From assembly GCA_017745595.1 (NCBI GenBank), contig WMBV01000032.1, positions 1 to 59,838 of the forward strand: a stretch of DNA of 59,838 bases. Reading direction: 5' to 3'. The notes under the pieces were generated by a model. That model searched no databases, was not told the origin of the DNA, and saw only the letters and a list, made by a program, of their open reading frames with translations. A program made the translations under genes and the position numbers. This document shows, piece by piece, positions 47,662-56,855 of this stretch. Origin of the DNA: Bordetella petrii. GTDB taxonomy: Bacteria; Pseudomonadota; Gammaproteobacteria; Burkholderiales; Burkholderiaceae_B. How positions within the stretch are numbered: the stretch's first letter is position 1; the number at the start of each line of letters is the position of its first letter.

Positions 47662-48261
47662 CTAGCCCGCTACGCGGAAGCGCTCGGCATCGTCCATGAA
47701 CGCCTTTTCACCGAAGCCGGCTTCGTTCGAGCCGAACGGCATTTGCGCGCGCAGCTTCCACCATGCGGGGATATTCCATTCGCGCGCCACGGCGGCGTCG
47801 ATCAGCGGGTTGTAGTGCTGCAGGCTGGCGCCCACGCCGGCATTGGCCAGGGCGGCCCACACCGACATCTGCGCCATGCCGCTGGCCTGTTCGGACCACA
47901 CCGGGAAGTTGTCGGCGTACGGGGCGAATTTTTCCTGCAGGCTGCGCACCACGTCCTGGTCTTCGAAAAACAGCACGGTGCCCACGCCGGCGGCGAAGCT
48001 GCCGAGCTTGGCCTCGGTTTTCTCGAAACCTTCGGCCGGCGCCACCTTGCGCACTTCATCCACGGCGATGCGCCAGAGCTTTTCGCTTTCGGCGCCGAAC
48101 AGGACCAGCGCGCGCGAACTCTGCGAGTTGAACGACGAGGGGCTGTGCTTGATGGCTTCGTGGATCAGCGACTGCAGCACTTCTTTGGGGGCCGAGACGT
48201 TGCGGCCCAGGGCGTATTGCGTGCGGCGCTGTTTCAGCGCGTCGAGAAAGGCGTTGTTCAT
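47662..48261 (-). CDS. Nitroreductase-family flavoprotein (FRM2-like)
   Basis: A 199-residue protein of the nitroreductase superfamily. FMN contacts are expected in the N-terminal KQRRTQYALGRNV and HSPSSFNSQSSRALVLFG. The GMAQMSVWAALANAGVGASL region and the FGSNEAGFGEKAFMDD C-terminus match the FRM2/HBN1-like branch. Such enzymes reduce nitro- or quinone-type compounds with NAD(P)H; a physiological substrate is unknown. It is divergent from bpsA across 253 bases that contain two overlapping inverted repeats. Confidence 0.88.
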   Translation of the reverse strand: MNNAFLDALKQRRTQYALGRNVSAPKEVLQSLIHEAIKHSPSSFNSQSSRALVLFGAESEKLWRIAVDEVRKVAPAEGFEKTEAKLGSFAAGVGTVLFFEDQDVVRSLQEKFAPYADNFPVWSEQASGMAQMSVWAALANAGVGASLQHYNPLIDAAVAREWNIPAWWKLRAQMPFGSNEAGFGEKAFMDDAERFRVAG

Positions 48262-48342
48262 GAGGATCTTCCAACCAGTAGGTAGATGGTGAGAAGAATT
48301 CTAACTGCGGCGCGCCGCTATGAACATGGTTTTGCACCTAAT

Positions 48343-48370
48343 GGAACGAATTGTTCCGTTTATAGAACAA
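48343..48370. promoter_or_regulatory. Overlapping inverted repeats between the nitroreductase gene and bpsA
   Basis: GGAAC-GAATT-GTTCC (48343-48357) is an exact palindrome, and TTGTTC (48351-48356) pairs with GAACAA (48365-48370) in a second one. A TATAGA stretch lies between. The site is 82 bases before the nitroreductase ATG and 145 before bpsA. A MarR-type regulator (BpsR) is known to repress bps in Bordetella; whether it binds here is untested. Confidence 0.55.
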
Positions 48371-48514
48371 AACGGCCCCGCGCGTGGCCGACAAACGTTT
48401 TCCGCTCGATCAATAGGTTTGGGCCGCCCCGCAAAAGCGCGGGCGCGGTGCGCTACCCATACTTGCCGCACGTTCGCCTTCCAAATCCACCGCAATCGCG
48501 CAAAGAAAACAAAT

Positions 48515-51001
48515 ATGGCAACACAATGGGCGGGTTCCCACTTTCAGTGCGCGCGTTCGCATTGGGCCTGGTTTGCTTGCGCGGCCGCCTGCACGCTGGT
48601 GGCCTCGCCCTGCCACGCGCGGGGCGCGGACAAGAGATACGATGCGCTGATCATCCAGGCCCGCGAGGGAAACTACGAGCCGGCCCTGGCCATGCTGCGC
48701 CAGCGCGTCGGCATGAACCCGCGCGACTTGCGCGCCATCATCGATTTGATCGTCATCGCGGGCCGCGCCGGACGCTCCGCGGAAGTCATCGCCGTCTACG
48801 AATCGCTGGGCGCCTCGGCGCCGCTGTCGGCCGAGGCCCTGGCCGTCGTGGCCCGCGCGTACCGCGACGAACAGCGCTGGGACCAGGCGCTGGCCGTGTA
48901 TGGCAAGGGCCGGCGCATCTATCCGCGGGACGACACGTTCATGCAGGGCGAGACCATGGTGCTGGCCGACGCGGGAAAGACGGCCGAGGCCATCAGGGTG
49001 GGGCGCGAGCTGGTCGAGCGCGCGCCGAACAACCCGGACCGCTTGCTGGCGCTCGGCTACGCCTATGAACGCGACCAGCAGCATTTCGCCGCCCTGGAGC
49101 AAGCGGACCGGGCCTATCAATTGGCGCCCGGCCGCGCCTATGTGAAGCGGGCTTATGTCGTCGCCCTGCAGCAGGCCCGCCTGGCCGAGGCCGCGCTGCG
49201 GGTGGCGCGCGGCTCGCCCGACCTGTTCACGGCCGAGCAGATGCGCCGGCTGGAGGGCGACGCGGCGGCAGAGCTGGTGCGCATGGCGGACCTACCGGCG
49301 CGCAACGAAGGCGAGCGGTACGTCGTGGCCGACAAGGCGCTGGCCCGCCTGGACACGCAGATTGCGGCATGGGGCCAAGGCGCGGATGTGCGCGAAGACG
49401 TAGAGCGCGCGCGCGTCGACCGCTTGAGCGCGCTGTACAGCCGCGGACGCATGGACGAAGTGATCCGGGAATACGAGCAATTGCGCGCCGAGCACGTGCA
49501 TGTGCCGAGCTATGTGATCAACGACGTGGCCAATGCCTATCTGTATATGCGGCAACCGAAGACGGCGGCGGCGCTGCTGAGCGAGATGACGGCCGGCCCG
49601 CCCGCCGCGGGCAAAAGCTCGGCCGACAGGCTGGCCGATCGCACCGGCCTGTTTTATGCCTTGGCCGAAAGCGAAGAAATCGTGCAGGCCCAGGCCGTAC
49701 TCGATGAGGTGCAGAATGACCAGGAACCTTGGATCTACTACAAGGGGCAAGCGCGGCGCGTGCCCAATGACCGGCACCTGGAAGCCCTGCGCGTGGGTGC
49801 CCAGGGCACATTGCTGGCCGGCGACACGCCCGAGGCGCAGGCGCGCTACGACATGCTGGTCCGGCAGGCGCCCAACAATTCCGGCCTGCGGGTCGGGCGG
49901 GCCGACGTGCTGCTGGCCAGCCAGCGGCCCCGGGCGGCGGAGCAAGAATTGAAGATGGCCGAGACGCTGACGCCCCGCAGCCTGGCGGTGGAAGTCGGGC
50001 AGGGCGCCACCGCGCTCGAGCTGCAGGAATGGCGCCAGGCCGATCTGCTCAGCCGCGACGTCATCGAGCGTTATCCCGAAGACCAGACCGCGCGGCGGCT
50101 GGCGCGCGCGGTCGCCGTGCACCGCAAGGCGCACCTGCAGATCTCGGGAACCCGCGGGATCGCGTCCGATAGCGCGGTGGCGGGCGACGGCGAGACCGGC
50201 ATCGAAGCCGTGCTGTATTCGCCGCCGGTGTCCGAAAACTGGCGGGTGTTCGTGGGCGCGGGGTACGCCACCGGCAAGTTCCAGGAAGGCACGGCCCGCT
50301 ACCGGTGGGCGCGCAGCGGCCTGGAGTGGCGCGCGCGCGATGTGACGATCGAGGGCGAGGCGTCGGCCAACAATTACGGAGACGGCGTCAAGCCGGGGCT
50401 GCGCCTGGCCGGCGCCCTGGACCTGAGCGATGCGTGGCAACTGGGCGGCAGCCTGGATTGGCGCTCGCGCGCCACGCCCTTGCGCGCCTTGAACGACGGC
50501 GTGTCTTCGAACAGCGTGGGTGCCTTCGCGCGCTGGCGCGATGGCGACCAGCGCGAATGGACGGTGTCGACCTCGGCCGCGCATTTCAGCGACGGCAACG
50601 ACCGGCTGACCGCCGGCGTGCTGGGCCGCGAGCGGCTGTACACCACGGCCACCTTGAACGCCGATCTGGGCATGGATGTGTCGGTGTCGAGGAATTCCCG
50701 CCAGGGCACGCTGTACTTCAATCCCCGCGCGGACTTGACCGTGCTGCCGACGCTGCAGCTGACACAGCTGCTGAGCCGGCGCTACGAGTCGGTCTGGAGC
50801 CACACGGCGATGCTGGGCGCGGGGCTTTACTCGCAACGCCAGTACGGCACCGGCAGCATTCTGCTCATCAGTTATGGACAACGCTGGCAGGCCAGCGACG
50901 TGCTGAGCCTGGGCGCCACCGCCACGGCGACGAGCCGTCCGTACGACGGCGACCGCGAACGCGAAGTCATCCTGGTGTTCGACCTTTCCGTTCGATTCTA
51001 G
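48515..51001 (+). CDS. bpsA: Poly-beta-1,6-GlcNAc export porin BpsA (PgaA-like)
   Basis: An 828-residue outer-membrane protein for export of poly-GlcNAc. A signal peptide (HWAWFACAAACTLVASPCHA) is followed by a superhelical TPR region to about residue 500 (repeats such as ALAVVARAYRDEQRWDQALA). A C-terminal beta-barrel ends VILVFDLSVRF with a terminal Phe. The frame is open for 65 more codons upstream; the ATG at 48515 gives a proper signal peptide, though no clear ribosome binding site is seen. It is the first gene of bpsABCD. Confidence 0.93.
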   Translation: MATQWAGSHFQCARSHWAWFACAAACTLVASPCHARGADKRYDALIIQAREGNYEPALAMLRQRVGMNPRDLRAIIDLIVIAGRAGRSAEVIAVYESLGASAPLSAEALAVVARAYRDEQRWDQALAVYGKGRRIYPRDDTFMQGETMVLADAGKTAEAIRVGRELVERAPNNPDRLLALGYAYERDQQHFAALEQADRAYQLAPGRAYVKRAYVVALQQARLAEAALRVARGSPDLFTAEQMRRLEGDAAAELVRMADLPARNEGERYVVADKALARLDTQIAAWGQGADVREDVERARVDRLSALYSRGRMDEVIREYEQLRAEHVHVPSYVINDVANAYLYMRQPKTAAALLSEMTAGPPAAGKSSADRLADRTGLFYALAESEEIVQAQAVLDEVQNDQEPWIYYKGQARRVPNDRHLEALRVGAQGTLLAGDTPEAQARYDMLVRQAPNNSGLRVGRADVLLASQRPRAAEQELKMAETLTPRSLAVEVGQGATALELQEWRQADLLSRDVIERYPEDQTARRLARAVAVHRKAHLQISGTRGIASDSAVAGDGETGIEAVLYSPPVSENWRVFVGAGYATGKFQEGTARYRWARSGLEWRARDVTIEGEASANNYGDGVKPGLRLAGALDLSDAWQLGGSLDWRSRATPLRALNDGVSSNSVGAFARWRDGDQREWTVSTSAAHFSDGNDRLTAGVLGRERLYTTATLNADLGMDVSVSRNSRQGTLYFNPRADLTVLPTLQLTQLLSRRYESVWSHTAMLGAGLYSQRQYGTGSILLISYGQRWQASDVLSLGATATATSRPYDGDREREVILVFDLSVRF

Positions 51002-51011
51002 ACCTGCGACC

Positions 51012-53033
51012 ATGGCCCCGTCCCTTTCGCGCCTGCTTGCCCTGTGTGCCATTGCCGGCCTGCTGGCCGCGTGCGCGCACGATGCGCCGGTGTTCGTGCC
51101 GCCGGCCGAACGCCCCGTGTCGCGGGCCACCCAGCCGTGGCCGGCCAACCAGTTCGTCGTGGTGGCCTACCATGACATCGAAGACGATGATCCCGACCAG
51201 CGGTTTCTCAGCGTGGGCACGGACCACCTGGTGCAGCAGTTCACCTGGCTGCGAGAACACGGCTACCAGCCGGTCTCGATCGACCAGATCCTGGCCGCCC
51301 ATCGCGGCGAGGCCACCTTGCCGAAGCGGGCGGTGGTGCTGACGTTCGACGACGGCTATCGCAGCACCTTGACGCGGGCGCTGCCCATCTTGCGCGCCTT
51401 CGACTGGCCGGCCGTGGTGGCGCCCGTGGGCAAATGGATGGACACGCCAGCCGGCCAGCCGGTGAACTTCGGCGGGATCATGGTCGAGCGCGACCGCTTC
51501 CTCGACTGGCGTGACGTACGCGAATTGTCGCGTTCCGGATTGATAGAAATCGCGGCGCATACCGACAACCTGCATTTCGGCGCGCCGGCCAATCCGCAGG
51601 GCAACAGCGAGCCGGCCGCCGCCGTCCGCTTTTATGATGCAAACCGCGGCACTTACGAGAACGATGGCGCGTACCGGACGCGGATCGCCCGCGACACGAT
51701 GGCGATCTCGGGCAAAATCCGCCGCGCCACGGGCAAGCCGCCGCGCGTGTGGGTATGGCCGTACGGGGCCGAAAGCGGTACGGCGCTGGGCATCGTGGGC
51801 GAGCATGGCTACCAGATGGGCATGACCCTGGCCGATGGCCCGGCGCAGGCCCGGGCCTTGATGTCTACGCCCCGCATCCTGGTGTCCAATGATCCCACCG
51901 CCACCGCATTCGCCAATGCGGTGGTCGGCACCGAGTCGGATCCGTTCATGCGGGTGGCGCACGTGGACATCGACTACATCTACGATCCGGATCCCGAACA
52001 GACCGACCGGAACCTGGGCGCGCTGGTGCAGCGTATCCAGGATATGCAGATCAACACGGTATTCCTGCAGGCGTTCGCCGATCCGCGAGGCGACGGCCTG
52101 GCGCGGGAACTGTATTTTCCCAATCGCTGGCTACCGGTACGCGCCGACCTGTTCAACCGGGTGGCGTGGCAGCTGGGCAACCGCGCCAACGTGCGGGTCT
52201 ATGCCTGGCTGCCCGTGCTGAGTTTCGATCTCGACCCGTCGATCGCGCGCGTGATGCGCTGGAATCCGGACAGCGGCGCCATAGACCAGGACCCCAAGCA
52301 GTATCCGCGCCTTTCCCCCTTCGATCCGGTGGCCCGCCAGCGCATCATTGAAATCTATCAAGACCTGTCCCGCCATGCCGTCTTCGACGGCGTGCTGTTC
52401 CACGACGATGCCCTGCTGACCGATTTCGAAGACGCCAGCCCCGCGGCGCTGGCGGCCTACCAGCAGGCGGGATTGCCGGGCAGTATCCAAGAGATCCGCG
52501 CCGATCCGGACGCGATGGCGCGCTGGACCCGCTACAAAAGCCGCTACCTGGTGGACTTCACGCTGACGCTCGCCGATGCCGTCAAGGCGATCCGCGGCCC
52601 CGGCATCAAGACCGCGCGCAACATCTACGCCAGCCCGATCATGATGCCCGAGAGCGAGACCTGGTTTGCCCAGAACCTGGACGATTTTCTGGAGGCCTAC
52701 GACTGGACCGCGCCCATGGCAATGCCCTACATGGAACACGTGCCGGCGGGCGAAGAAAACGCCTGGCTGGACCGCATGGTCGATACGGTGGCGCACCGGC
52801 CCGGCGCTTTGCGCCGGACCGTGTTCGAGCTGCAGGCGCGCGACTGGCGCGAACAGCCCGGCGAACAGGCCGGGCAACCGGTCGACACCGAGGTGCTGGC
52901 CGGCTGGATGAAACGCCTGCAACTGCGCGGCGCCCGCAACTTCGGCTACTACCCGGACGATTTCCTGAAGAACTCTCCCGTGCTGGAAGAGATCCGTCCG
53001 GCCATCTCAAATTCCTGGTACCCCGTGCGATGA
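51012..53033 (+). CDS. bpsB: Poly-beta-1,6-GlcNAc N-deacetylase BpsB (PgaB-like lipoprotein)
   Basis: A 673-residue lipoprotein with a lipobox (AGLLAAC) near residue 20. Residues ~35-280 form the polysaccharide deacetylase domain: [13 protein letters not shown] (metal-binding D), [11 protein letters not shown] and [12 protein letters not shown]. Residues ~310-640 form the glycoside hydrolase-like domain ([18 protein letters not shown], then [14 protein letters not shown]), known in PgaB and BpsB. It partly deacetylates the polymer before export. The stop overlaps bpsC by 4 bases. Confidence 0.95.
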   Translation: MAPSLSRLLALCAIAGLLAACAHDAPVFVPPAERPVSRATQPWPANQFVVVAYHDIEDDDPDQRFLSVGTDHLVQQFTWLREHGYQPVSIDQILAAHRGEATLPKRAVVLTFDDGYRSTLTRALPILRAFDWPAVVAPVGKWMDTPAGQPVNFGGIMVERDRFLDWRDVRELSRSGLIEIAAHTDNLHFGAPANPQGNSEPAAAVRFYDANRGTYENDGAYRTRIARDTMAISGKIRRATGKPPRVWVWPYGAESGTALGIVGEHGYQMGMTLADGPAQARALMSTPRILVSNDPTATAFANAVVGTESDPFMRVAHVDIDYIYDPDPEQTDRNLGALVQRIQDMQINTVFLQAFADPRGDGLARELYFPNRWLPVRADLFNRVAWQLGNRANVRVYAWLPVLSFDLDPSIARVMRWNPDSGAIDQDPKQYPRLSPFDPVARQRIIEIYQDLSRHAVFDGVLFHDDALLTDFEDASPAALAAYQQAGLPGSIQEIRADPDAMARWTRYKSRYLVDFTLTLADAVKAIRGPGIKTARNIYASPIMMPESETWFAQNLDDFLEAYDWTAPMAMPYMEHVPAGEENAWLDRMVDTVAHRPGALRRTVFELQARDWREQPGEQAGQPVDTEVLAGWMKRLQLRGARNFGYYPDDFLKNSPVLEEIRPAISNSWYPVR

Positions 53034-54364
53034 TAGAACGCCTGATCGCTTTCCTGACCCTGTGCCTGGTCACCGGCCTGCCGCTCGGCCTGGCGCTGAT
53101 GCTGACCGGCGAGGCGCTGCTCGAGTTCGTATTTTTCTACCCGCTGTTCATGTCCATTTTGTGGATGACGGGGGGCGTCTATTTCTGGCTGCACTGGGAA
53201 CGGCACTGGCGCTGGGGGCCGGACCGGCCCGCGCCCGTGCTGCCGGGCGGGCCGCTGGTGTCGATTCTGGTGCCTTGCTTCAACGAAGGCGAACATGGCC
53301 GGCAGACGCTGCTCGCCGCGTTGGCGCAGCGCTATCTCAATATCGAGGTGATCGCCGTCAACGATGGGTCCAGCGACGATACGGCGGCCATGCTCGACAC
53401 CATGGCGCAAGAGCACGACCGCCTGCGCGTCATCCATCTGGCCGCCAACCAGGGCAAGGCAATGGCGCTGCGGGTGGGGGCGCTGGCCGCGCATGGCGAA
53501 TATCTGGTGTGCGTCGATGGCGATGCCTTGCTCGACCCCGACGCGGCCGCCTATCTGGTCGCGCCGCTGATCTCGCATCCCCGGGTCGGGGCGGTGACAG
53601 GCAATCCGCGGGTGCGCACGCGCTCGACGCTGGTGGGACGCATCCAGGTCGGCGAGTTTTCGTCGATCATCGGCCTGATCAAGCGCACCCAGCGCGTCTA
53701 CGGCCAGGTGTTCACGGTGTCGGGCGTGGTCACGGCGTTCCGGCGCGCGGCCCTGGAACGCGTGGGCTACTGGAGCCTGGACATGATCACCGAAGACATC
53801 GACGTCAGCTGGAAGCTGCAGCGCGACCACTGGACGGTGTTCTACGAGCCCCGGGGACTGTGCTGGATCCTGATGCCCGAGACCCTGGCCGGCCTGTGGA
53901 AGCAGCGCCTGCGCTGGGCGCAGGGGGGCGCCGAGGTGTTCCTGAAAAACATGACCGGCATCTGGCGTTGGGAAAACCGCCGCATGTGGGTGATGATGGC
54001 CGAATTCTGCCTGTCTACCGTCTGGGCGTTCGCCTTCACGATTTTCGCGGTGCTGGGCGTGGCCGGCCTGGTCGTGCCCTTGCCCGATGCGTTTCGCGTG
54101 GCCAGTTTCGTGCCGCCCGCCTTTACCGGCATGGTGCTGGCGGTGGTATGCCTGATGCAGTTCTGCATCAGCATCATGGTCGACCGGCGTTACGAGCCGG
54201 GACTGGCCCGCGAGTTGTTCTGGGTCATCTGGTACCCGTTCGTCTACTGGATGATCAGCCTGTTCACCACCCTGGTCAGCTTTCCGAAGGTCATGCTGAT
54301 GATCCGCCGTCGCCGCGCGCGCTGGGTCAGTCCCGATCGCGGCATCAAGGCGCCTACACCATGA
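53030..54364 (+). CDS. bpsC: Poly-beta-1,6-GlcNAc synthase BpsC (PgaC-like, GT2)
   Basis: A 444-residue inner-membrane glycosyltransferase that polymerises UDP-GlcNAc. Two N-terminal membrane helices lead to a GT2 domain with [11 protein letters not shown]-like Asp ([14 protein letters not shown]), [13 protein letters not shown], the [12 protein letters not shown] base and the QRLRWAQGG motif. Several C-terminal membrane helices follow. It is linked to bpsB and bpsD by ATGA overlaps. In related systems PgaC-PgaD is activated by c-di-GMP; a diguanylate cyclase gene lies 1.6 kb downstream. Confidence 0.96.
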   Translation: MIERLIAFLTLCLVTGLPLGLALMLTGEALLEFVFFYPLFMSILWMTGGVYFWLHWERHWRWGPDRPAPVLPGGPLVSILVPCFNEGEHGRQTLLAALAQRYLNIEVIAVNDGSSDDTAAMLDTMAQEHDRLRVIHLAANQGKAMALRVGALAAHGEYLVCVDGDALLDPDAAAYLVAPLISHPRVGAVTGNPRVRTRSTLVGRIQVGEFSSIIGLIKRTQRVYGQVFTVSGVVTAFRRAALERVGYWSLDMITEDIDVSWKLQRDHWTVFYEPRGLCWILMPETLAGLWKQRLRWAQGGAEVFLKNMTGIWRWENRRMWVMMAEFCLSTVWAFAFTIFAVLGVAGLVVPLPDAFRVASFVPPAFTGMVLAVVCLMQFCISIMVDRRYEPGLARELFWVIWYPFVYWMISLFTTLVSFPKVMLMIRRRRARWVSPDRGIKAPTP

Positions 54365-55023
54365 TTCTACGTACCCGACGTTCGCCCATCGCCCTCGCTG
54401 TCGACACCACCTTGACCTGGCTTGCCTGGGCCGGCTTCTTCTATTTGATCGGCAGCGGCATTCTGTCGGTGCTGCACGACACGGCCGCCGCGGCGGCATC
54501 GCCCGAGTCCGAGCTGCTGGCCACCATCCATACCTTGCTGATCTATGCGGCCGCGGCGCTGCTGACCAGCGCGGTGCTACTGGCGTGGGCACGCTATAAC
54601 CGCACGCGCTACGGCGGGCTGCGGCGCCGCAAGCCCTGCCAGCCGCTGCCCGATCCGCGTCACGCGCTGGTATTCTGCGATTCGCCGGCAAACCTGATGC
54701 AGTTGTGGAATTGCCGCGTCGGCATCGTGCACCACGACCTCGACGGCATGGTCGTGGCGGTCGACACGCCGGCCTATCGGTCACCCGACCGGCTCGTCGC
54801 CGCGCGCCTCCCAGTGCAGCAGCCCGCGCTCATCGATGGTACCGGGCTCGCCGGTGCGATAAGCACGCTTGCCCTTGTGCCAGAACAGGCGGTTGCGGTT
54901 CAGTTCCGCGCCGTTGATATAGCCGCGCATGATGTGATTGCCGCTGACGCAGACCTCGCCATTGCGGATCAGCACTTCGGCATAGCAGCGGGCCTGCCCC
55001 CGGATACGGTGGCCGGACCCTGA
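54361..55023 (+). CDS. bpsD: BpsD (PgaD-like) with anomalous C-terminal extension
   Basis: A 220-residue frame. Residues 1-140 look like PgaD, the small partner of the poly-GlcNAc synthase: two membrane helices ([20 protein letters not shown] and the helix at residues ~60-80) and a cytoplasmic part ([16 protein letters not shown]). From residue 141 (base 54781) the frame runs antisense through the end of the DltA-like gene for 243 bases and shows no PgaD-like features. PgaD in E. coli is 137 residues, so the normal stop was probably lost. The ATG overlaps the bpsC stop. Confidence 0.8.
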   Translation: MILRTRRSPIALAVDTTLTWLAWAGFFYLIGSGILSVLHDTAAAAASPESELLATIHTLLIYAAAALLTSAVLLAWARYNRTRYGGLRRRKPCQPLPDPRHALVFCDSPANLMQLWNCRVGIVHHDLDGMVVAVDTPAYRSPDRLVAARLPVQQPALIDGTGLAGAISTLALVPEQAVAVQFRAVDIAAHDVIAADADLAIADQHFGIAAGLPPDTVAGP

Positions 55024-55908
55024 ATCCGGCGCGGCCCCGTCGAGTTCGTTCCAGGTGGCCGCGCCGGCCGCCTCGATGCAACCGTACGTGCTGACGATAT
55101 GCACCGACGGAAAACGCAGGCGCAAGCCGGCAAGCTGGGGCGAGGCGAGGGGTGGCGCGCTCAATACCAGTGTGCGCAGGTCGCGCAGTTCGCGGCCATT
55201 GAAGTGCGGATCCGCCAGGTGCCGGCTCAGCAGTGCGCGCGTCATGATCAGCGTGGTCACGCGATACCGGGCAAGTTGCTGCGTACAGGCCGGCGCCGGC
55301 GCGCCGGCGGTGCCCGCGGGCGATACGCGGGTGCCGCCCAGCGCCAGCGCGCCCACGATGCCCGGCAGGGAAAATCCGCAGACGACAGGCCGGTGGTCCA
55401 TGCACACCGGCGCCGGCCCCAGCGTGCCGGGGCGGCGCAGCCAGTCGGCCAGGTGGGCAATGCTCTCCCGGCCGATCTGGGCGCCCAGCGGTTCACCCTG
55501 GGCACAGCGCGGAAACAGGATGCACGCCAGGCCACTTTCCGCAAGCGGCTGTGTGCCGACAGGGCCGGGCATGAACCGGTCCGCCGCGGTGTCGTAGATC
55601 AGCGAGGCCTGGGCGACATCCACCATGCGCCTTATCCGGTAGACGCCGTCGTGGCTGTCCAGGGGAACGTACGGCACATCGAGCGACAGGCAGCCCAGCA
55701 TCGCCGTCACGAACGACGCCTCGTCGTGCCCGAGTATGCCCAGCGACGTGTCGGCGCGGGCGCCGGCGGCGGTCGCGCGCTGCATCCAGGTGCGCGTGGC
55801 CGCATGCAGGTCCTGCCAGCACATCGAGCCCCCCGCGTGCACCAGGGCGGTGGCGGCCGGCGCGTGCCTGAGATGATTGAACGTGCCGTTCCTGAAATCG
55901 AAGTGCAT
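54781..55908 (-). pseudogene. Truncated, degenerate DltA-like (acyl/amino-acid adenylation) protein
   Basis: A 375-codon frame starting MHFDFRNGTFNHLRHAPAAT, similar in layout to D-alanine-activating DltA. The ATP-binding P-loop (normally T-S-G-x-T-G-x-P-K-G) reads FPRCAQGEPLGAQ, lacking the T-S-G and the Lys. A Y-G-x-x-E-A segment (STYGCIEAAGAATW) and Y-R-T-G-E are kept. The frame ends at GDEPVG, just where the G-R-x-D-x-Q-I-K hinge and the C-terminal subdomain with the catalytic Lys should follow. It is 15 bases after the GGDEF gene. Either a pseudogene or a non-adenylating relative. Confidence 0.7.
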
Positions 55909-55923
55909 GGACGGAAATCTTGC

Positions 55924-56697
55924 CTAGCCGGGCCTCCGGCCGGTGCTTTCCGACGGGGCGCCCTGGGCCGCCGCTTCGGGCATGGCCCGCATCAGGATGC
56001 GGTTCCTGCCGCCTTGCTTGGCGGCATATAGGGTGTCGTCGGCGGCCGAATACAGTTGCTTGGGGTGGAGTCCGTCGCGGGCGGGGGCCGGATGCCACGC
56101 AATGCCGAAGCTGGCGCTCAGCGTGGCGCCGGCGCGCAGGGGATGCGTCAGCTGCAGCTTGCCGATCGCCACCTGGAACCGGGTGACCAGTTCCATGGCC
56201 TGATCCGGCGTTTCGGCAAGCAACAGGCTGCCGAACTCGTCCCCGCCGAAGCGGAACAGGCGGTCGGATTCGCGCCGCAACGCGGCGCGCACGGCCATGC
56301 TGACGGCCCGCAATGCGGCGTCGCCCGTGGGGTGGCCGAACGCGTCGTTATAGGCCTTGAAGTGGTCTATGTCGAACAGGCATAGCGCGATGGCGGTCGT
56401 GCGCGGCAAAGGGGCCGTGGGCTTGTGTATCAGGGTGGCGAAGCTGCCGGAAAAGTGCCGGTGGTTGTACGCGCCGGTGAGTTCGTCGGTGATGCTCAGG
56501 CGGCGCAGCCGGCGGTTCTGGGATTCCAGCTGCCTGATCCTGGCAAGCAGGGCGGCCGTGGCGGCGCCGTCCTGAAGGGCAGGCTCGCCGGGGCCGCCGG
56601 CGCATCCGAACCGGCCCGCCGCCGTCCTGGGCCGCGCCGGCAAGGCGTTTCGGGAAGTCGATACTGGCGGCTGAATCCGCAAAGAGATTTCATTCAT
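55924..56697 (-). CDS. GGDEF-domain diguanylate cyclase
   Basis: A 257-residue soluble protein. Residues ~45-65 are a short coiled coil (LLARIRQLESQNRRLRRLS) leading to the GGDEF domain, with DELTGAYNHRHF, FDIDHFKAYNDAFGH and the intact active site GGDEF at 151-155. The inhibitory RxxD site (142-145) is at the proper 5-residue distance, so product feedback is expected. There is no sensor domain or membrane segment. Position between the kinase and the bps locus suggests it supplies c-di-GMP for poly-GlcNAc synthesis; that link is inferred. Confidence 0.93.
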   Translation of the reverse strand: MNEISLRIQPPVSTSRNALPARPRTAAGRFGCAGGPGEPALQDGAATAALLARIRQLESQNRRLRRLSITDELTGAYNHRHFSGSFATLIHKPTAPLPRTTAIALCLFDIDHFKAYNDAFGHPTGDAALRAVSMAVRAALRRESDRLFRFGGDEFGSLLLAETPDQAMELVTRFQVAIGKLQLTHPLRAGATLSASFGIAWHPAPARDGLHPKQLYSAADDTLYAAKQGGRNRILMRAMPEAAAQGAPSESTGRRPG

Positions 56698-56855
56698 GGC
56701 TACTCTGCAGGCTGGAAGGGCAAGTCAAAGGCGCACGCTACGGACGTGGCAGTTTGCCTTTCAACGCTGGCCGCGGCTTTTGGAGGCAAGGAAAAAACCT
56801 TTGCGGGCGCGGACATTTTTTGGCGGCGATGCCCGGGCCCGGCCGGCCGGGCCTT

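Noticed and set aside
53062-55023. bpsC/bpsD considered as one frameshifted fusion (653-codon frame)
   Set aside because: The upstream part of that frame is a shadow of bpsC; bpsC is intact in its own frame and ends in a normal ATGA overlap.
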